A stretch of DNA of 64,000 nucleotides. Source: Gillisia hiemivivida (GTDB lineage Bacteria > Bacteroidota > Bacteroidia > Flavobacteriales > Flavobacteriaceae). Position 1 is the stretch's first letter. The number at the start of each line of letters is the position of its first letter. Below the pieces are notes generated by a model. It made no database searches and was not told where the DNA came from. It saw nothing but the letters and a program-made list of their open reading frames with translations. The stretch covers positions 62,001 through 126,000 of the forward strand of contig NZ_VORY01000006.1 in the NCBI RefSeq assembly GCF_007997295.1, written 5' to 3'. Position numbers and translations under genes: made by a program. Below are positions 35,343 through 43,974 of the stretch, one piece after another.

Positions 35343-35708
35343 ATGGATGAAATAGCCACTTCAAAAAATCAGATTACTTTGTATTACAACTCTGAATCGG
35401 GAATAGCAAAGCAAACTTTAGCATATGCTAAAGCTGAAGGATTACCTATTCAGGAAATAGATATTTTAAAAACTAAAATTACCGGAACTCAAATTGTAGA
35501 GCTTGCAGCTAAGTTATATATAGAAGTGGAAGACTTGGTAAATCAAGAACACCCTTCCTATAAATCTCATTTTGAAAATCATAATTTCTCGACAGACGAT
35601 TGGATAAAAATGATCCAACACAATCCGGAAATCATGAACCAACCTATTGCTTTAAGAGGCGATACTACGATTTTGGTAAAAACTCCAACAGATATTATCA
35701 ATATATAG
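35343..35708 (+). CDS. ArsC/Spx-fold protein lacking the catalytic cysteine
   Basis: This 121-residue thioredoxin-fold protein of the ArsC family has ITLYYNSESGIAKQTLAYAK at the site where reductases read CxxS/R, here Ser-Glu-Ser-Gly. IQEIDILKTKITGTQIVELA follows, then the signature end NQPIALRGDTTILVKTPTDI. Because the N-terminal Cys is missing, arsenate reduction is unlikely; a binding or regulatory role is inferred. The pta gene begins 11 bp after its stop, so it is the first gene of an acetate-metabolism operon, not of the ars system at 13 kb. Confidence 0.82.
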   Translation: MDEIATSKNQITLYYNSESGIAKQTLAYAKAEGLPIQEIDILKTKITGTQIVELAAKLYIEVEDLVNQEHPSYKSHFENHNFSTDDWIKMIQHNPEIMNQPIALRGDTTILVKTPTDIINI

Positions 35709-35719
35709 TTTCTAAGTTT

Positions 35720-37837
35720 ATGACTAGTAAACCAACTAACAAAGCCATCTACATTACTACGACAGAACCGAACAGCGGTAAGTCGATTGTCTCTTTAGGG
35801 TTAATGCAAGCGCTATTAGGGAAGGCTGCAAAAGTCGGCTATTTTAGGCCTATAATTGACGACTTTGAAATTGGGAAAATCGATAATCATATAAATACAG
35901 TCTCAACGTATTTCAATTTGGATATAAATTTTAATGATGCTTATGCTTTTACACGAAGTGAAGTTATTAGAATGAAAAACTCGAATAAAGATGAAGAGAT
36001 AATAAGAAAGATTATTGAAAAGTATAAAGCTATTGAAGATCGGTTTGATTTTGTCTTGGTAGAAGGTACTAGTTTTGTTGGGGAAGGCTCTATTATAGAG
36101 TTTGATATAAATGTTTTGATCGCTAAAAATTTAAATGTTCCAGCAATTATTTTAGCTAGTGGAGTTGGAAAATCTTTGGATGAACTTGTGGGGAATCTAC
36201 AAATGGCTTTTGATTCTTATAAGGATAAAGGTGTTGAAGTATTATGCGTTATTGCTAATAAGGTAGAGCAAGAAAATCAAAGCTTAGTAATTTCCGAATT
36301 GGAGAAACACTTGCCTTTAGGAGTTATTGTCAATGCCATTCCGCTAAATCCTATTTTAGCCTATCCGTCAATCAAAGAAATTGTTGATGTTCTCGACGGA
36401 AAAGTACTGTTTGGAGAATCTTATATAAATAATCAAGCTGGTAATTTTAGTGTGGGAGCCATGCAATTGCCCAATTATCTTAAACATTTAAGAGAGAATG
36501 GTTTGGTGATTACTCCTGGTGACAGAGCAGATATTATTCTGGGAGCTCTACAAGCACATATTTCAGATAACTACCCATCTATATCTGGAATATTACTAAC
36601 AGGCGGATTGATTCCTGAAGATTCAATTATTAAACTTATTGAAGGATTATCAGAAATTGTTCCAATTGTTTCAGTGCAAGGAGGGACATTTTCGGTAACC
36701 AATTCTATTGGGAACATAAAATCGCAGATTTATGCGGCGAATACTCAAAAGATAACTACCTCCATCCAAGACTTTGAAAAGTATGTACATGTAGATACCT
36801 TGGTAGAACGGCTTATTACATTCAAAACGAATGGAATTACACCAAGAATGTTTAAGTATAACTTATTAAATCAAGCAAAAGCAAGAAAAAAGCATATCGT
36901 TTTACCTGAAGGAATGGACGAGCGAATTTTAAGAGCGACAAAACAGTTAATTGATCTGGATGCAGTAAAAATTACATTGCTAGGAGATAAAAAACAAATA
37001 GAAGAAAAAATTGCGATGCTTGAAATTGCTTTGGATTTGAACAGCATCAATATTATAGATCCTATCGAATCTGAACATTTTGAGGAATATGCAAAAACCC
37101 TCTTTGAACTTAGGAAACATAAAAATGTGAATATATCCATGGCTAAAGATCTCATGGAAGACGTTTCTTATTTTGGTACCATGATGGTTTATAAGGGCGA
37201 TGCAGATGGAATGGTTTCTGGGGCAGTTCATACTACACAGCATACCATACTTCCGGCACTTCAGATTATAAAAACGATACCAGAAGCTTCTATTGTTTCT
37301 TCCGTATTTTTTATGCTTTTGGAAGATCGCGTTTCTGTGTATGGAGATTGTGCCATTAATCCCAACCCTACATCAGGGCAATTAGCTGAAATTGCCATTT
37401 CATCTGCCGCTACCAGTTTGGCTTTTGGAATTGAACCTAAAATAGCAATGCTATCTTATTCTTCTGGCACTTCGGGAGTGGGAGAAGATGTGGAGAGGGT
37501 TAGGAAAGCAACAGAAATTGTTAGAAGCAAAAGACCAGATCTTAAAGTGGATGGTCCTATTCAATACGATGCAGCGGTAGATATTAAAGTAGGTAAATTA
37601 AAACTTCCAAATTCTGAAGTTGCGGGACAAGCCAATGTCTTTATTTTCCCAGACCTTAACACAGGAAATAATACTTATAAAGCAGTGCAGCGAGAAACCA
37701 AAGCATTGGCCATTGGACCTATTATTCAAGGTCTGAACAAACCCGTTAACGATCTAAGCAGAGGTTGTACCACAGACGATATTTTTAATACCGTTATTGT
37801 TACGGCAATACAAGCACAAAATGTTCAAAATAAATAA
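35720..37837 (+). CDS. pta: Phosphate acetyltransferase
   Basis: The start is ATG 35720 (MTSKPTNKAIYITTTEPNSG); an earlier in-frame start would overlap the previous gene. The protein has 705 residues, the long Pta type. An N-terminal P-loop domain (TTEPNSGKSIVSLG, about 14-27) is followed by a DRTGG-like regulatory domain (about 215-330; ITPGDRADIILGA). The catalytic PTA domain (about 375-700) has KKHIVLPEGMDERILRA, MVSGAVHTTQHT, YSSGTSGVGEDVERVRKA and GPIQYDAAVD. It interconverts acetyl-CoA and acetyl phosphate in the cytoplasm. ackA follows after 5 bp. Confidence 0.95.
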   Translation: MTSKPTNKAIYITTTEPNSGKSIVSLGLMQALLGKAAKVGYFRPIIDDFEIGKIDNHINTVSTYFNLDINFNDAYAFTRSEVIRMKNSNKDEEIIRKIIEKYKAIEDRFDFVLVEGTSFVGEGSIIEFDINVLIAKNLNVPAIILASGVGKSLDELVGNLQMAFDSYKDKGVEVLCVIANKVEQENQSLVISELEKHLPLGVIVNAIPLNPILAYPSIKEIVDVLDGKVLFGESYINNQAGNFSVGAMQLPNYLKHLRENGLVITPGDRADIILGALQAHISDNYPSISGILLTGGLIPEDSIIKLIEGLSEIVPIVSVQGGTFSVTNSIGNIKSQIYAANTQKITTSIQDFEKYVHVDTLVERLITFKTNGITPRMFKYNLLNQAKARKKHIVLPEGMDERILRATKQLIDLDAVKITLLGDKKQIEEKIAMLEIALDLNSINIIDPIESEHFEEYAKTLFELRKHKNVNISMAKDLMEDVSYFGTMMVYKGDADGMVSGAVHTTQHTILPALQIIKTIPEASIVSSVFFMLLEDRVSVYGDCAINPNPTSGQLAEIAISSAATSLAFGIEPKIAMLSYSSGTSGVGEDVERVRKATEIVRSKRPDLKVDGPIQYDAAVDIKVGKLKLPNSEVAGQANVFIFPDLNTGNNTYKAVQRETKALAIGPIIQGLNKPVNDLSRGCTTDDIFNTVIVTAIQAQNVQNK

Positions 37838-37842
37838 GAAGC

Positions 37843-39027
37843 ATGAATATATTGGTAATTAACTCTGGAAGTTCCTCTATAAAATTTCAGTTAATACAAA
37901 TGCCTTCCGAAGCATTATTATGCAGTGGGTTGATAGAGCGGATAGGTGAAAAAGATGCCATTCTAAGTTATATAACAAATACTGTTAAGCTTCAGAAAAC
38001 AGATTACATATCTAAGCACAAACAAGGGCTCAACAAGATTGTCGATTTACTGCTTGATGCTGAAAATGGGGTTATTAAGAACATCAAAGAAATCGAGGCG
38101 GTTGGACATCGTGTTGTACATGGAGGAAATTCATTTTCTAATACTGCTCTAGTTACTCCTGAAGTGAAGCGAAAGATTCAAGAATTTGCTGTTTTGGCAC
38201 CTTTGCATAATCCTAGCAATCTTGAAGGTATCTTAGTAGCCGAAGAAGATTTTCCTTTCGCAAAACAAATTGCTGTTTTTGACACTGCTTTTCATCAAAC
38301 AATTCCTGAAAAGGCCAGGAAATATGCAATCCCTAATAATTTTTATGAAGAACAAGGTATTCAGGTCTATGGTTTTCATGGAACAAGTCATAAGTATGTT
38401 TCTGAAAAGGCCATTGCTTATCTGCAACTAGAAAAATCTAAAATCATAAGTATTCATTTGGGCAATGGTTGTAGTATGACAGCAGTTGTAAATGGAAAAA
38501 GTGTAGACCATAGTATGGGTTTTGCTCCTTCTAATGGACTCATTATGGGTTCACGAAGTGGTGATATAGATCATTCAGTTATATTCTATTTAGTTGATAG
38601 TCTGGGTTATAGTTTGGAGGAAGTAAATAATCTTCTTACTAAAGAAAGTGGAATGCAAGGTCTCACCGGATCCAATGATCTAAGAGATATAGAAAAGGAA
38701 GCTGAAAAAGGGAATTCGGAATGCATTTTAGCCTTGGAGATGAATGCGTATCGAATTAAAAAATTCATTGGTACTTACGTCGCGGTAATGAACGGATTGG
38801 ATGCCATTATTTTTACCGCAGGTATTGGGGAGAATTCCAGTATGATAAGGAAGCTTGTTTGTACAGATATGGATTTCTTCGGAATTGATCTGGATGAATC
38901 AAAAAATGAAGAAAAATCTCAAGAGTTACGAGAAATAAATTCCAGTATTTCTAAAGTGAAAGTACTAGTTGTTCCAACCAATGAAGAATTAGAAATTGCG
39001 AAGCAGGCTTTTGGATTGCTTACTTAA
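37843..39027 (+). CDS. ackA: Acetate kinase
   Basis: This 394-residue enzyme interconverts acetyl phosphate and acetate with ADP/ATP. Both signature regions are present: MNILVINSGSSSIKFQL at the N-terminus and VVHGG with FDTAFHQTIPEKARKYAIP (about 147-165). VYGFHGTSHKYVSEKA, IHLGNGCSMTAVVNGKSVDH and DAIIFTAGIGENSSMIR are in order. It forms the usual pta-ackA pair, separated by 5 bp, so overflow acetate production or acetate use is encoded here. No terminator was recognised after it. Confidence 0.96.
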   Translation: MNILVINSGSSSIKFQLIQMPSEALLCSGLIERIGEKDAILSYITNTVKLQKTDYISKHKQGLNKIVDLLLDAENGVIKNIKEIEAVGHRVVHGGNSFSNTALVTPEVKRKIQEFAVLAPLHNPSNLEGILVAEEDFPFAKQIAVFDTAFHQTIPEKARKYAIPNNFYEEQGIQVYGFHGTSHKYVSEKAIAYLQLEKSKIISIHLGNGCSMTAVVNGKSVDHSMGFAPSNGLIMGSRSGDIDHSVIFYLVDSLGYSLEEVNNLLTKESGMQGLTGSNDLRDIEKEAEKGNSECILALEMNAYRIKKFIGTYVAVMNGLDAIIFTAGIGENSSMIRKLVCTDMDFFGIDLDESKNEEKSQELREINSSISKVKVLVVPTNEELEIAKQAFGLLT

Positions 39028-39108
39028 CTTTTTACAGCATTCTTATGGCTGGACGAACTAGAGTTCTTTAATGATTTCCTAGTTGAACCTATTTATATTG
39101 AGAGATTC

Positions 39109-39879
39109 TTATGCTGCAGAATATCTGTTGAATAGACTTACTTGTAAGGCTTTTTTAGAATCTTTCAAAAGTTGCTTAACTTCTTCTAGTGTATTATTTC
39201 TTATTTGAGCAATTTCTTCTAGAGCTAGCTCTTCGTTAGTAAATAATTCAAAGACCTGGCGCATTGCCGGAGGTAAATTATGTAGCACCATTTCAATGTG
39301 ATGTTGAAGTTGCTCTTTACTTAGATGTTTATCAATTTTTTCAATCATGGCTTTTTCCTTATCCTCAATAAATACGTGATTTAAGGTATAGTCATTATGA
39401 TTGTAAGACATATCATCCAATTCCTCGATCATTAGTAGATCTCCGCCACCGTCTGTACTATATTTTTCCTGCATTTCAACCCATTCTGGTTTGGAATAAT
39501 CATCTATATTTCTAAAGAAAAGATCATCAAATTCTTCTTCTATAATAGTGTCTTCCAACAAGGCATTGGTTTTTATAAATAACCAGTGATAAAAATCTTT
39601 TTCATGTTCAACTTCATCAATGTTATCATAGATTTCAATGAATAATTGATCGATAAAATCATCGGCTTTATATTTCCCTTTGGAGAAATGTCCTTTTTTT
39701 ATCGCTGTATTTAATCTTCTATTTATATAATTTCTTAATTCGGGAATTATCTTTAGTACTAATTGATTAAAAGATTTTTTCTCGTCCTCTTTTTTTAGTT
39801 TAATAAGATCGGGAAATGATTTTGTTACGAATAGACGGAATTCCCTTTTGCTTTGGTAATAAGATATATTTGATTGCAT
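39109..39879 (-). CDS. Sigma-70-family-like RNA polymerase sigma factor
   Basis: This 256-residue protein has a C-terminal region-4-like helix-turn-helix (about 195-250; LPPAMRQVFELFTNEELAL, EEIAQIRNNTLEEVKQLLKDSKKALQ), as in ECF sigma factors. The N-terminal half (about 35-115) is helical and could be a diverged region 2 (RNYINRRLNTAIKKGHF, FYHWLFIKTNALLED), separated by an unusually long acidic linker. It is longer than typical ECF factors (about 180 residues) and no anti-sigma gene adjoins. An FNR-type palindrome lies 58 bp upstream of its start, suggesting stress or oxygen control. Confidence 0.72.
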   Translation of the reverse strand: MQSNISYYQSKREFRLFVTKSFPDLIKLKKEDEKKSFNQLVLKIIPELRNYINRRLNTAIKKGHFSKGKYKADDFIDQLFIEIYDNIDEVEHEKDFYHWLFIKTNALLEDTIIEEEFDDLFFRNIDDYSKPEWVEMQEKYSTDGGGDLLMIEELDDMSYNHNDYTLNHVFIEDKEKAMIEKIDKHLSKEQLQHHIEMVLHNLPPAMRQVFELFTNEELALEEIAQIRNNTLEEVKQLLKDSKKALQVSLFNRYSAA

Positions 39880-39937
39880 AAGATGACTGCTTTAATGGTT
39901 TAGGTATAAAGATGCAATCTTGAGGCTTAATAAAAAA

Positions 39938-39949
39938 TGATAAAGATCA
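39938..39949. promoter_or_regulatory. FNR/CRP-type palindrome
   Basis: TGATAAAGATCA has TGAT and ATCA half-sites four bases apart. It stands between the divergent sigma-like gene and the BON-domain pseudogene. Confidence 0.35.
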
Positions 39950-40043
39950 GTAAATAAAAAATATACAACACTGACCTCCAGTTTTTAAACACTATTTGTG
40001 TGAGTTACATTTGTATAGTTTATTTATTGTTTCATTAAAAAAA

Positions 40044-40326
40044 TTATGAGATCAAATTGAAGTATTAAGGAAGACGTTTTAGCCGAATTAGCTTGGCACC
40101 AAAAATCGATGAAACTTAAATTTGTGTTATTGTGGAAAGAGTTATAATAACAGTTGTTGAGGTTGTAGATGGTCACACCTAAAAACGCTCTGCAGAAAAT
40201 GCTGTAAAAATCATTTGTTGTGTAAGAGCGCTGGCTGAAGATATTGAAGTTAAATATGCTTATCTTTTTAAAAATCTATACAGATATTGCAACTTCTGCT
40301 ATTATGGCTTTGAAATCATTTAAAAA
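40044..40326 (+). pseudogene. BON-domain protein pseudogene with several stops and a frameshift
   Basis: Reading from ATG 40044 gives MRSN-stop-SIKEDVLAELAWHQ. Then, in another frame, IDET-stop-ICVIVERVIITVVEVVDG, SAENAVK, VRALAEDIEVKYA, and after another shift TDIATSAIMALKSF. Together these spell a typical flavobacterial BON-domain protein (osmY-like envelope stress family). At least three stop codons and two frame changes show it is dead. The remainder of the 667-bp gap contains one more palindromic stretch near 40345-40390. Confidence 0.82.
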
Positions 40327-40546
40327 TTCTCTCAGTCCAAAGCATGCTTGCTCCCTAGTCGAAAGGATAGGAGGGAAGCAAGAATATGGATAGCATGATA
40401 CAACTATTTTTAATTAGAGCACATTTTATGTAAGCCTGTACTTGTTTTTCCGATTAATACTATTCAAAATCCTTTCAAAAAAGAGTCGATAGTGATATTA
40501 GTTTATCCCAGTATCCGACTCAAATGTTACAATCGATTATACATTT

Positions 40547-41551
40547 ATGAAAACTCAACATACAAAATATTCCATATTAGACCTTGCTTTAGTTTCTGAA
40601 GGTCAATCGCTGAAACAAACCTATAATGGCGCACTTGAATTGGCACAACATGCCGAATCTTTTGGTTACACCCGCTATTGGTTAGCAGAACACCATAATG
40701 CTCCAAATATTGGAAGTAGCGCTACCTCTGTACTAATTGGTTATCTAGCCGAAGGTACAAACACACTTCGCATTGGTTCTGGAGGAATTATGCTACCCAA
40801 CCACTCGCCATTGATCATTGCTGAACAATTTGGGACTTTAGCATCCTTATATCCAAACCGAATTGATCTCGGCTTGGGGAGAGCTCCGGGTACAGATAGA
40901 GATACAGCTCAAGCCATTCGCTCAGATTTTATGCAAGCAGCACAGTCTTTTCCTGCGGAATTGGATAAGACAGAAAAATACTTTTCTGCAGAGAATGCGA
41001 GTGCTAAAGTCCGTGCCACAGTAGCAGAAGGAGTGGAGGTTCCCATCTATATTTTAGGTTCCAGTACAGATAGTGCACATCTAGCTGCAAAAAAAGGATT
41101 GCCTTATGCTTTTGCTAGCCACTTTGCGACAACCCATTTATGGGACGCGATAGAAATTTACCGTAAAGAATTCCAAGCATCAGAGGGCTTAAAGGAACCT
41201 TACGTAATGGCTGGGGTAAATATTATTATTGCAGATACAGACGAAGAAGCTCAACGTTTGTATACATCCTTAATACGAATGATCGTGGGTATATTTACCG
41301 GCAAACGAGATTATGTGCAACCGCCAACAGAAATGACTGCTGAATTAGAGGAGATCCTGCGACACCCTCAAATACACCAGATGTTGAAGTATTCTTTTGT
41401 TGGTAGTAAAGCTACAGTAAAAGCTCATGTAAAAGATTTTATGGAGCAAACCAAAGCTGACGAACTAATTGCCGTAACTAATATTTATGACGTGAAAGAC
41501 AGGATTAGATCTTATGAATTATTTGCGGAAATCATGAAGGAACTGAATTAA
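40547..41551 (+). CDS. Luciferase-like (LLM class) flavin-dependent oxidoreductase
   Basis: This 334-residue TIM-barrel flavoprotein matches the YhbW-type LLM family. SILDLALVSEGQSLKQTYNG starts the fold. YTRYWLAEHHNAPNIGSSAT (about 45-64), RIGSGGIMLPNHSPLIIAEQFGTLASLYPNRIDLGLGRAPGTD and PIYILGSSTDSAHLAAKKGLPYAFASHF follow. It should bind reduced FMN and oxygenate an unknown small substrate. Length is normal. It has a terminator after the stop; no flavin reductase partner is nearby. Confidence 0.9.
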   Translation: MKTQHTKYSILDLALVSEGQSLKQTYNGALELAQHAESFGYTRYWLAEHHNAPNIGSSATSVLIGYLAEGTNTLRIGSGGIMLPNHSPLIIAEQFGTLASLYPNRIDLGLGRAPGTDRDTAQAIRSDFMQAAQSFPAELDKTEKYFSAENASAKVRATVAEGVEVPIYILGSSTDSAHLAAKKGLPYAFASHFATTHLWDAIEIYRKEFQASEGLKEPYVMAGVNIIIADTDEEAQRLYTSLIRMIVGIFTGKRDYVQPPTEMTAELEEILRHPQIHQMLKYSFVGSKATVKAHVKDFMEQTKADELIAVTNIYDVKDRIRSYELFAEIMKELN

Positions 41552-41571
41552 ACCCTCAATGAGGGATTAAA
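41548..41571 (-). repeat. Family B repeat fragment (copy 5)
   Basis: CCCTCAATGAGGG with flanking TTAAA remains. The fragment overlaps the stop codon of the flavin oxidoreductase gene. Confidence 0.55.
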
Positions 41572-41590
41572 TATTTTTATTGATATAGTT

Positions 41591-41632
41591 ACTGGATAAT
41601 ACAACTTAAGAGGTATTATCCAGTTTTTTTTG
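41591..41632 (+). terminator. Strong rho-independent terminator
   Basis: CTGGATAATAC (41592-41602) is perfectly complementary to GTATTATCCAG (41613-41623), followed by eight T. Confidence 0.9.
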
Positions 41633-41675
41633 AGTTAGAACTTACAATTCTACACAGTTTGTACTCCTGCTCAAA

Positions 41676-41722
41676 CCTGTTTTATATAAGAATCAGCCAC
41701 TGGCTAATCCATTTCTTAGAGT
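41676..41722. repeat. Palindromic repeat family D, copy 1 (diverged)
   Basis: CCTGTTTTATATAAG, then GAATCAGCCACTGGCTAATC, matches the core of copies at 43361 and 48362. The outer arms are eroded. Nothing else was recognised in 41633-41996. Confidence 0.65.
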
Positions 41723-41996
41723 AATTAGCATCTATGAGTAGCATGTGTGAAATGGAATTAAAATATTATCTTTAATATTATGACAATTACATAATGCAGA
41801 AAACGTCTTCCCGTTTAATTTTATGTAGTTCTATTATAAACAAGTTGTCCTATAATTAATTGATTGCTGCTATCTATTTGGGGAATATCGTAAAGGAGGG
41901 AATTAATAAATATGATGTTATTATAGATATAAATATGACTTTAAAAAGTTAGAAGGATCGCGTGTTTTATACGAATCATTAATCAAAAGATCAGGT

Positions 41997-43190
41997 ATGT
42001 TAAAAAATGTTTTATTAGAACGCGAAATATACTCCTCAGAAGAACATAAAATGACCCAAAAAATGATTCAGGATTTCATCAAGAATGAAATTATGGATCA
42101 CACAGAAGAATGGGAAAAAAATGGAATGGTTAGCCGAGAGATCTGGGAACGTGCCGGAGAATTAGGTTTGCTGTGTATTGATATGCCTGAGGAATATGGC
42201 GGAAGTGGTTTGGATTTCAGCTTTAGCGCATTATTCATTGAAGAACTGGCAAAAGAAGGAGTCAGTGGGCCAGGGTTTTCATTACACTCAGATGTTATTG
42301 CTCCATATCTTTTAAAGTATGGAACTGAAGCTCAAAAGCAAAAATATCTCCCTAAAATGGCTTCAGGAAAAATGATCACATCCCTTGGTATGACCGAGCC
42401 AAACTGTGGTAGTGATCTTCAAGCTATCACAACAAACGCGGTAGATAAAGGAGACTATTATTTGGTAAACGGACAGAAAACCTTTATCACAAATGGTTAT
42501 ATGAGTGATATGTCTATAGTAGCAGTAAAAACCAATACAGGAACAGAGAAAGAAGGCGTGTCTTTATTAATTATGGAAAGCGATTCTAAAGGTTTTGAAA
42601 AAGGAATTCCTTTCAAAAAAATTGGAATGAAAGCCCAGGATACCTGTGAATTATTCTTTGATGATGTGAAAGTTCCAAAAGAAAATTTATTAGGAGAAGA
42701 AGGATCAGGTTTCAAAATTATGATGAAAGAATTAGCTAGAGAGCGTTTAATAGTAGCGCTTAATGCTATAGGTGGGGCAGAAGGAGCCATTGAAAAAACT
42801 ATTGAGTATACTTCTACAAGAACTGCTTTTAAGCAACCCATTGCTGGTTTCCAAAACACACAATTTAAACTTGCTGATTGTGCTACACAATTACAATTGC
42901 ATCAAGCCTTTTTAGATCGTTGTACACTATTATTATCAGATCATAAACTAACTGCCGAAAGTGCTTCAATGGCGAAATATTCCGCAACAGAAATGCACTC
43001 TAAAGTAGTAGATGAATGCTTACAGTTATTTGGAGGTTATGGTTATATGTGGGATTACCCAATTGCCCGAATGTATGCAGATAATAGGGTAGCCAGAATT
43101 TATGCTGGAACCAATGAGATAATGAAAGTGTTGATAGCTCGAGGTTTGTTTAAAGAACTGTTTCAACAGATGAAAGCAACGAAAAAATAA
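41997..43190 (+). CDS. Acyl-CoA dehydrogenase
   Basis: This 397-residue flavoprotein catalyses the first beta-oxidation-type step. It has LLCIDMPEEYGGSGLDFSF, SLGMTEPNCGSDLQAI and TFITNGYMSDMSIVAVKT in the middle strands, and CLQLFGGYGYMWDYPIARMYAD and RIYAGTNEIMK at the end. In the last motif the position of the MCAD catalytic Glu is Ala (YAGT), as in long-chain and isovaleryl-CoA dehydrogenases. The base is then expected on helix G, probably the Glu in GGAEGAIEKT (about residues 258-267). Standalone gene without ETF neighbours. Confidence 0.92.
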   Translation: MLKNVLLEREIYSSEEHKMTQKMIQDFIKNEIMDHTEEWEKNGMVSREIWERAGELGLLCIDMPEEYGGSGLDFSFSALFIEELAKEGVSGPGFSLHSDVIAPYLLKYGTEAQKQKYLPKMASGKMITSLGMTEPNCGSDLQAITTNAVDKGDYYLVNGQKTFITNGYMSDMSIVAVKTNTGTEKEGVSLLIMESDSKGFEKGIPFKKIGMKAQDTCELFFDDVKVPKENLLGEEGSGFKIMMKELARERLIVALNAIGGAEGAIEKTIEYTSTRTAFKQPIAGFQNTQFKLADCATQLQLHQAFLDRCTLLLSDHKLTAESASMAKYSATEMHSKVVDECLQLFGGYGYMWDYPIARMYADNRVARIYAGTNEIMKVLIARGLFKELFQQMKATKK

Positions 43191-43360
43191 CAATAAAAAC
43201 TTAAGATAATTGCTGATACAGTTAATTACGGATTTTTCAGCTCCTTAAATACCAGAATTTTAATAGTATCAATTAAGTGCTCAGCTTATGGGCTTTTTTC
43301 CATAGTTTTGAATTATTGCTTAATAAAGTGCGTAAAACAACATGATCTCGGTAAAGCTTG

Positions 43361-43401
43361 TTTTAATTATGAATCAGCCACTGGCTAATCCATAATTAAA
43401 A
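43361..43401. repeat. Palindromic repeat family D, copy 2
   Basis: A 41-bp near-perfect palindrome: TTTTAATTATG, AATCAGCCACTGGCTAATC, CATAATTAAAA. Flanking bases (AGCTTG before, GTGTTCTATAATG after) are also shared with copy 3 at 48362. Confidence 0.85.
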
Positions 43402-43507
43402 GTGTTCTATAATGTTCTGCGGGGAGTTTATCCTGAGCGTAGACGAAGTTATTATCTCAAATCTTCTTTGATTTTTTTTTTCTAAAAACTTCTTTATAAA
43501 TGTAATG

Positions 43508-43551
43508 AAACCCTCTTTGGGGTTCACGAGCTCCTATTTCTCAAATAGGAG
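43508..43551. repeat. Pair of short hairpins
   Basis: AACCC...GGGGTT and CTCCTATTT-CTC-AAATAGGAG lie next to each other in a gene-free stretch. A run like AGCTTGCCGAAGGATAGGAG follows. They are probably further intergenic palindromic repeats. Confidence 0.5.
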
Positions 43552-43762
43552 AGGAGCGAGTAAATACTCTTTGCCCGAAGCGGTCCTGAGCTTGCCGAAG
43601 GATAGGAGTGAAGTGGGAAGGTTTATGGAATGGGATTATTCTATCTAATTTTCAATGGATTACGTAATTCCGTAATTAGTTTCTTACTAAAATTGTTTAC
43701 AATTGAATTCTCCCTATTACTATATATAAATTATTAATTAAAATTTTGTCTCGCTTCATAGT

Positions 43763-43882
43763 ATGTTAAATAGAGAAGAGCAAGTCTTTCCAGAATTAAA
43801 AAAAATTGACGATATAAGTTTACTTGAGCTTCTTTGTAAAACTAATAAAAATGAAGTTTATTATGAATTCGTAAATGGCTAG
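43763..43882 (+). CDS. Short open frame (39 residues), doubtful
   Basis: ATG 43763 gives MLNREEQVFPELKKIDDISL, then LELLCKTNKNEVYYEFVNG, stop at 43880. The LLELL...NEVYYEF pattern faintly resembles the first helices of ECF sigma factors, so this may be the head of a lost gene. No continuation was found downstream. Confidence 0.25.
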   Translation: MLNREEQVFPELKKIDDISLLELLCKTNKNEVYYEFVNG

Positions 43883-43922
43883 TTTGGAAAAAGGTGGGAT
43901 TAAATATACCCTCCCTTATAAA

Positions 43923-43962
43923 TGCATAGTCCTATAAAACGTTAGTTTTATAGGACTATGCA
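43923..43962 (-). terminator. Perfect 18-bp hairpin after the M20 peptidase gene
   Basis: TGCATAGTCCTATAAAAC and GTTTTATAGGACTATGCA flank a GTTA loop. On the minus strand it lies 13 bp past the stop and is followed by TTTATAAG, so it may terminate or protect that transcript. Confidence 0.6.
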
Positions 43963-43974
43963 AAAAAATAGATG

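Noticed and set aside
35343-35708. Second arsenate reductase
   Set aside because: The catalytic Cys is missing and the context is pta-ackA.
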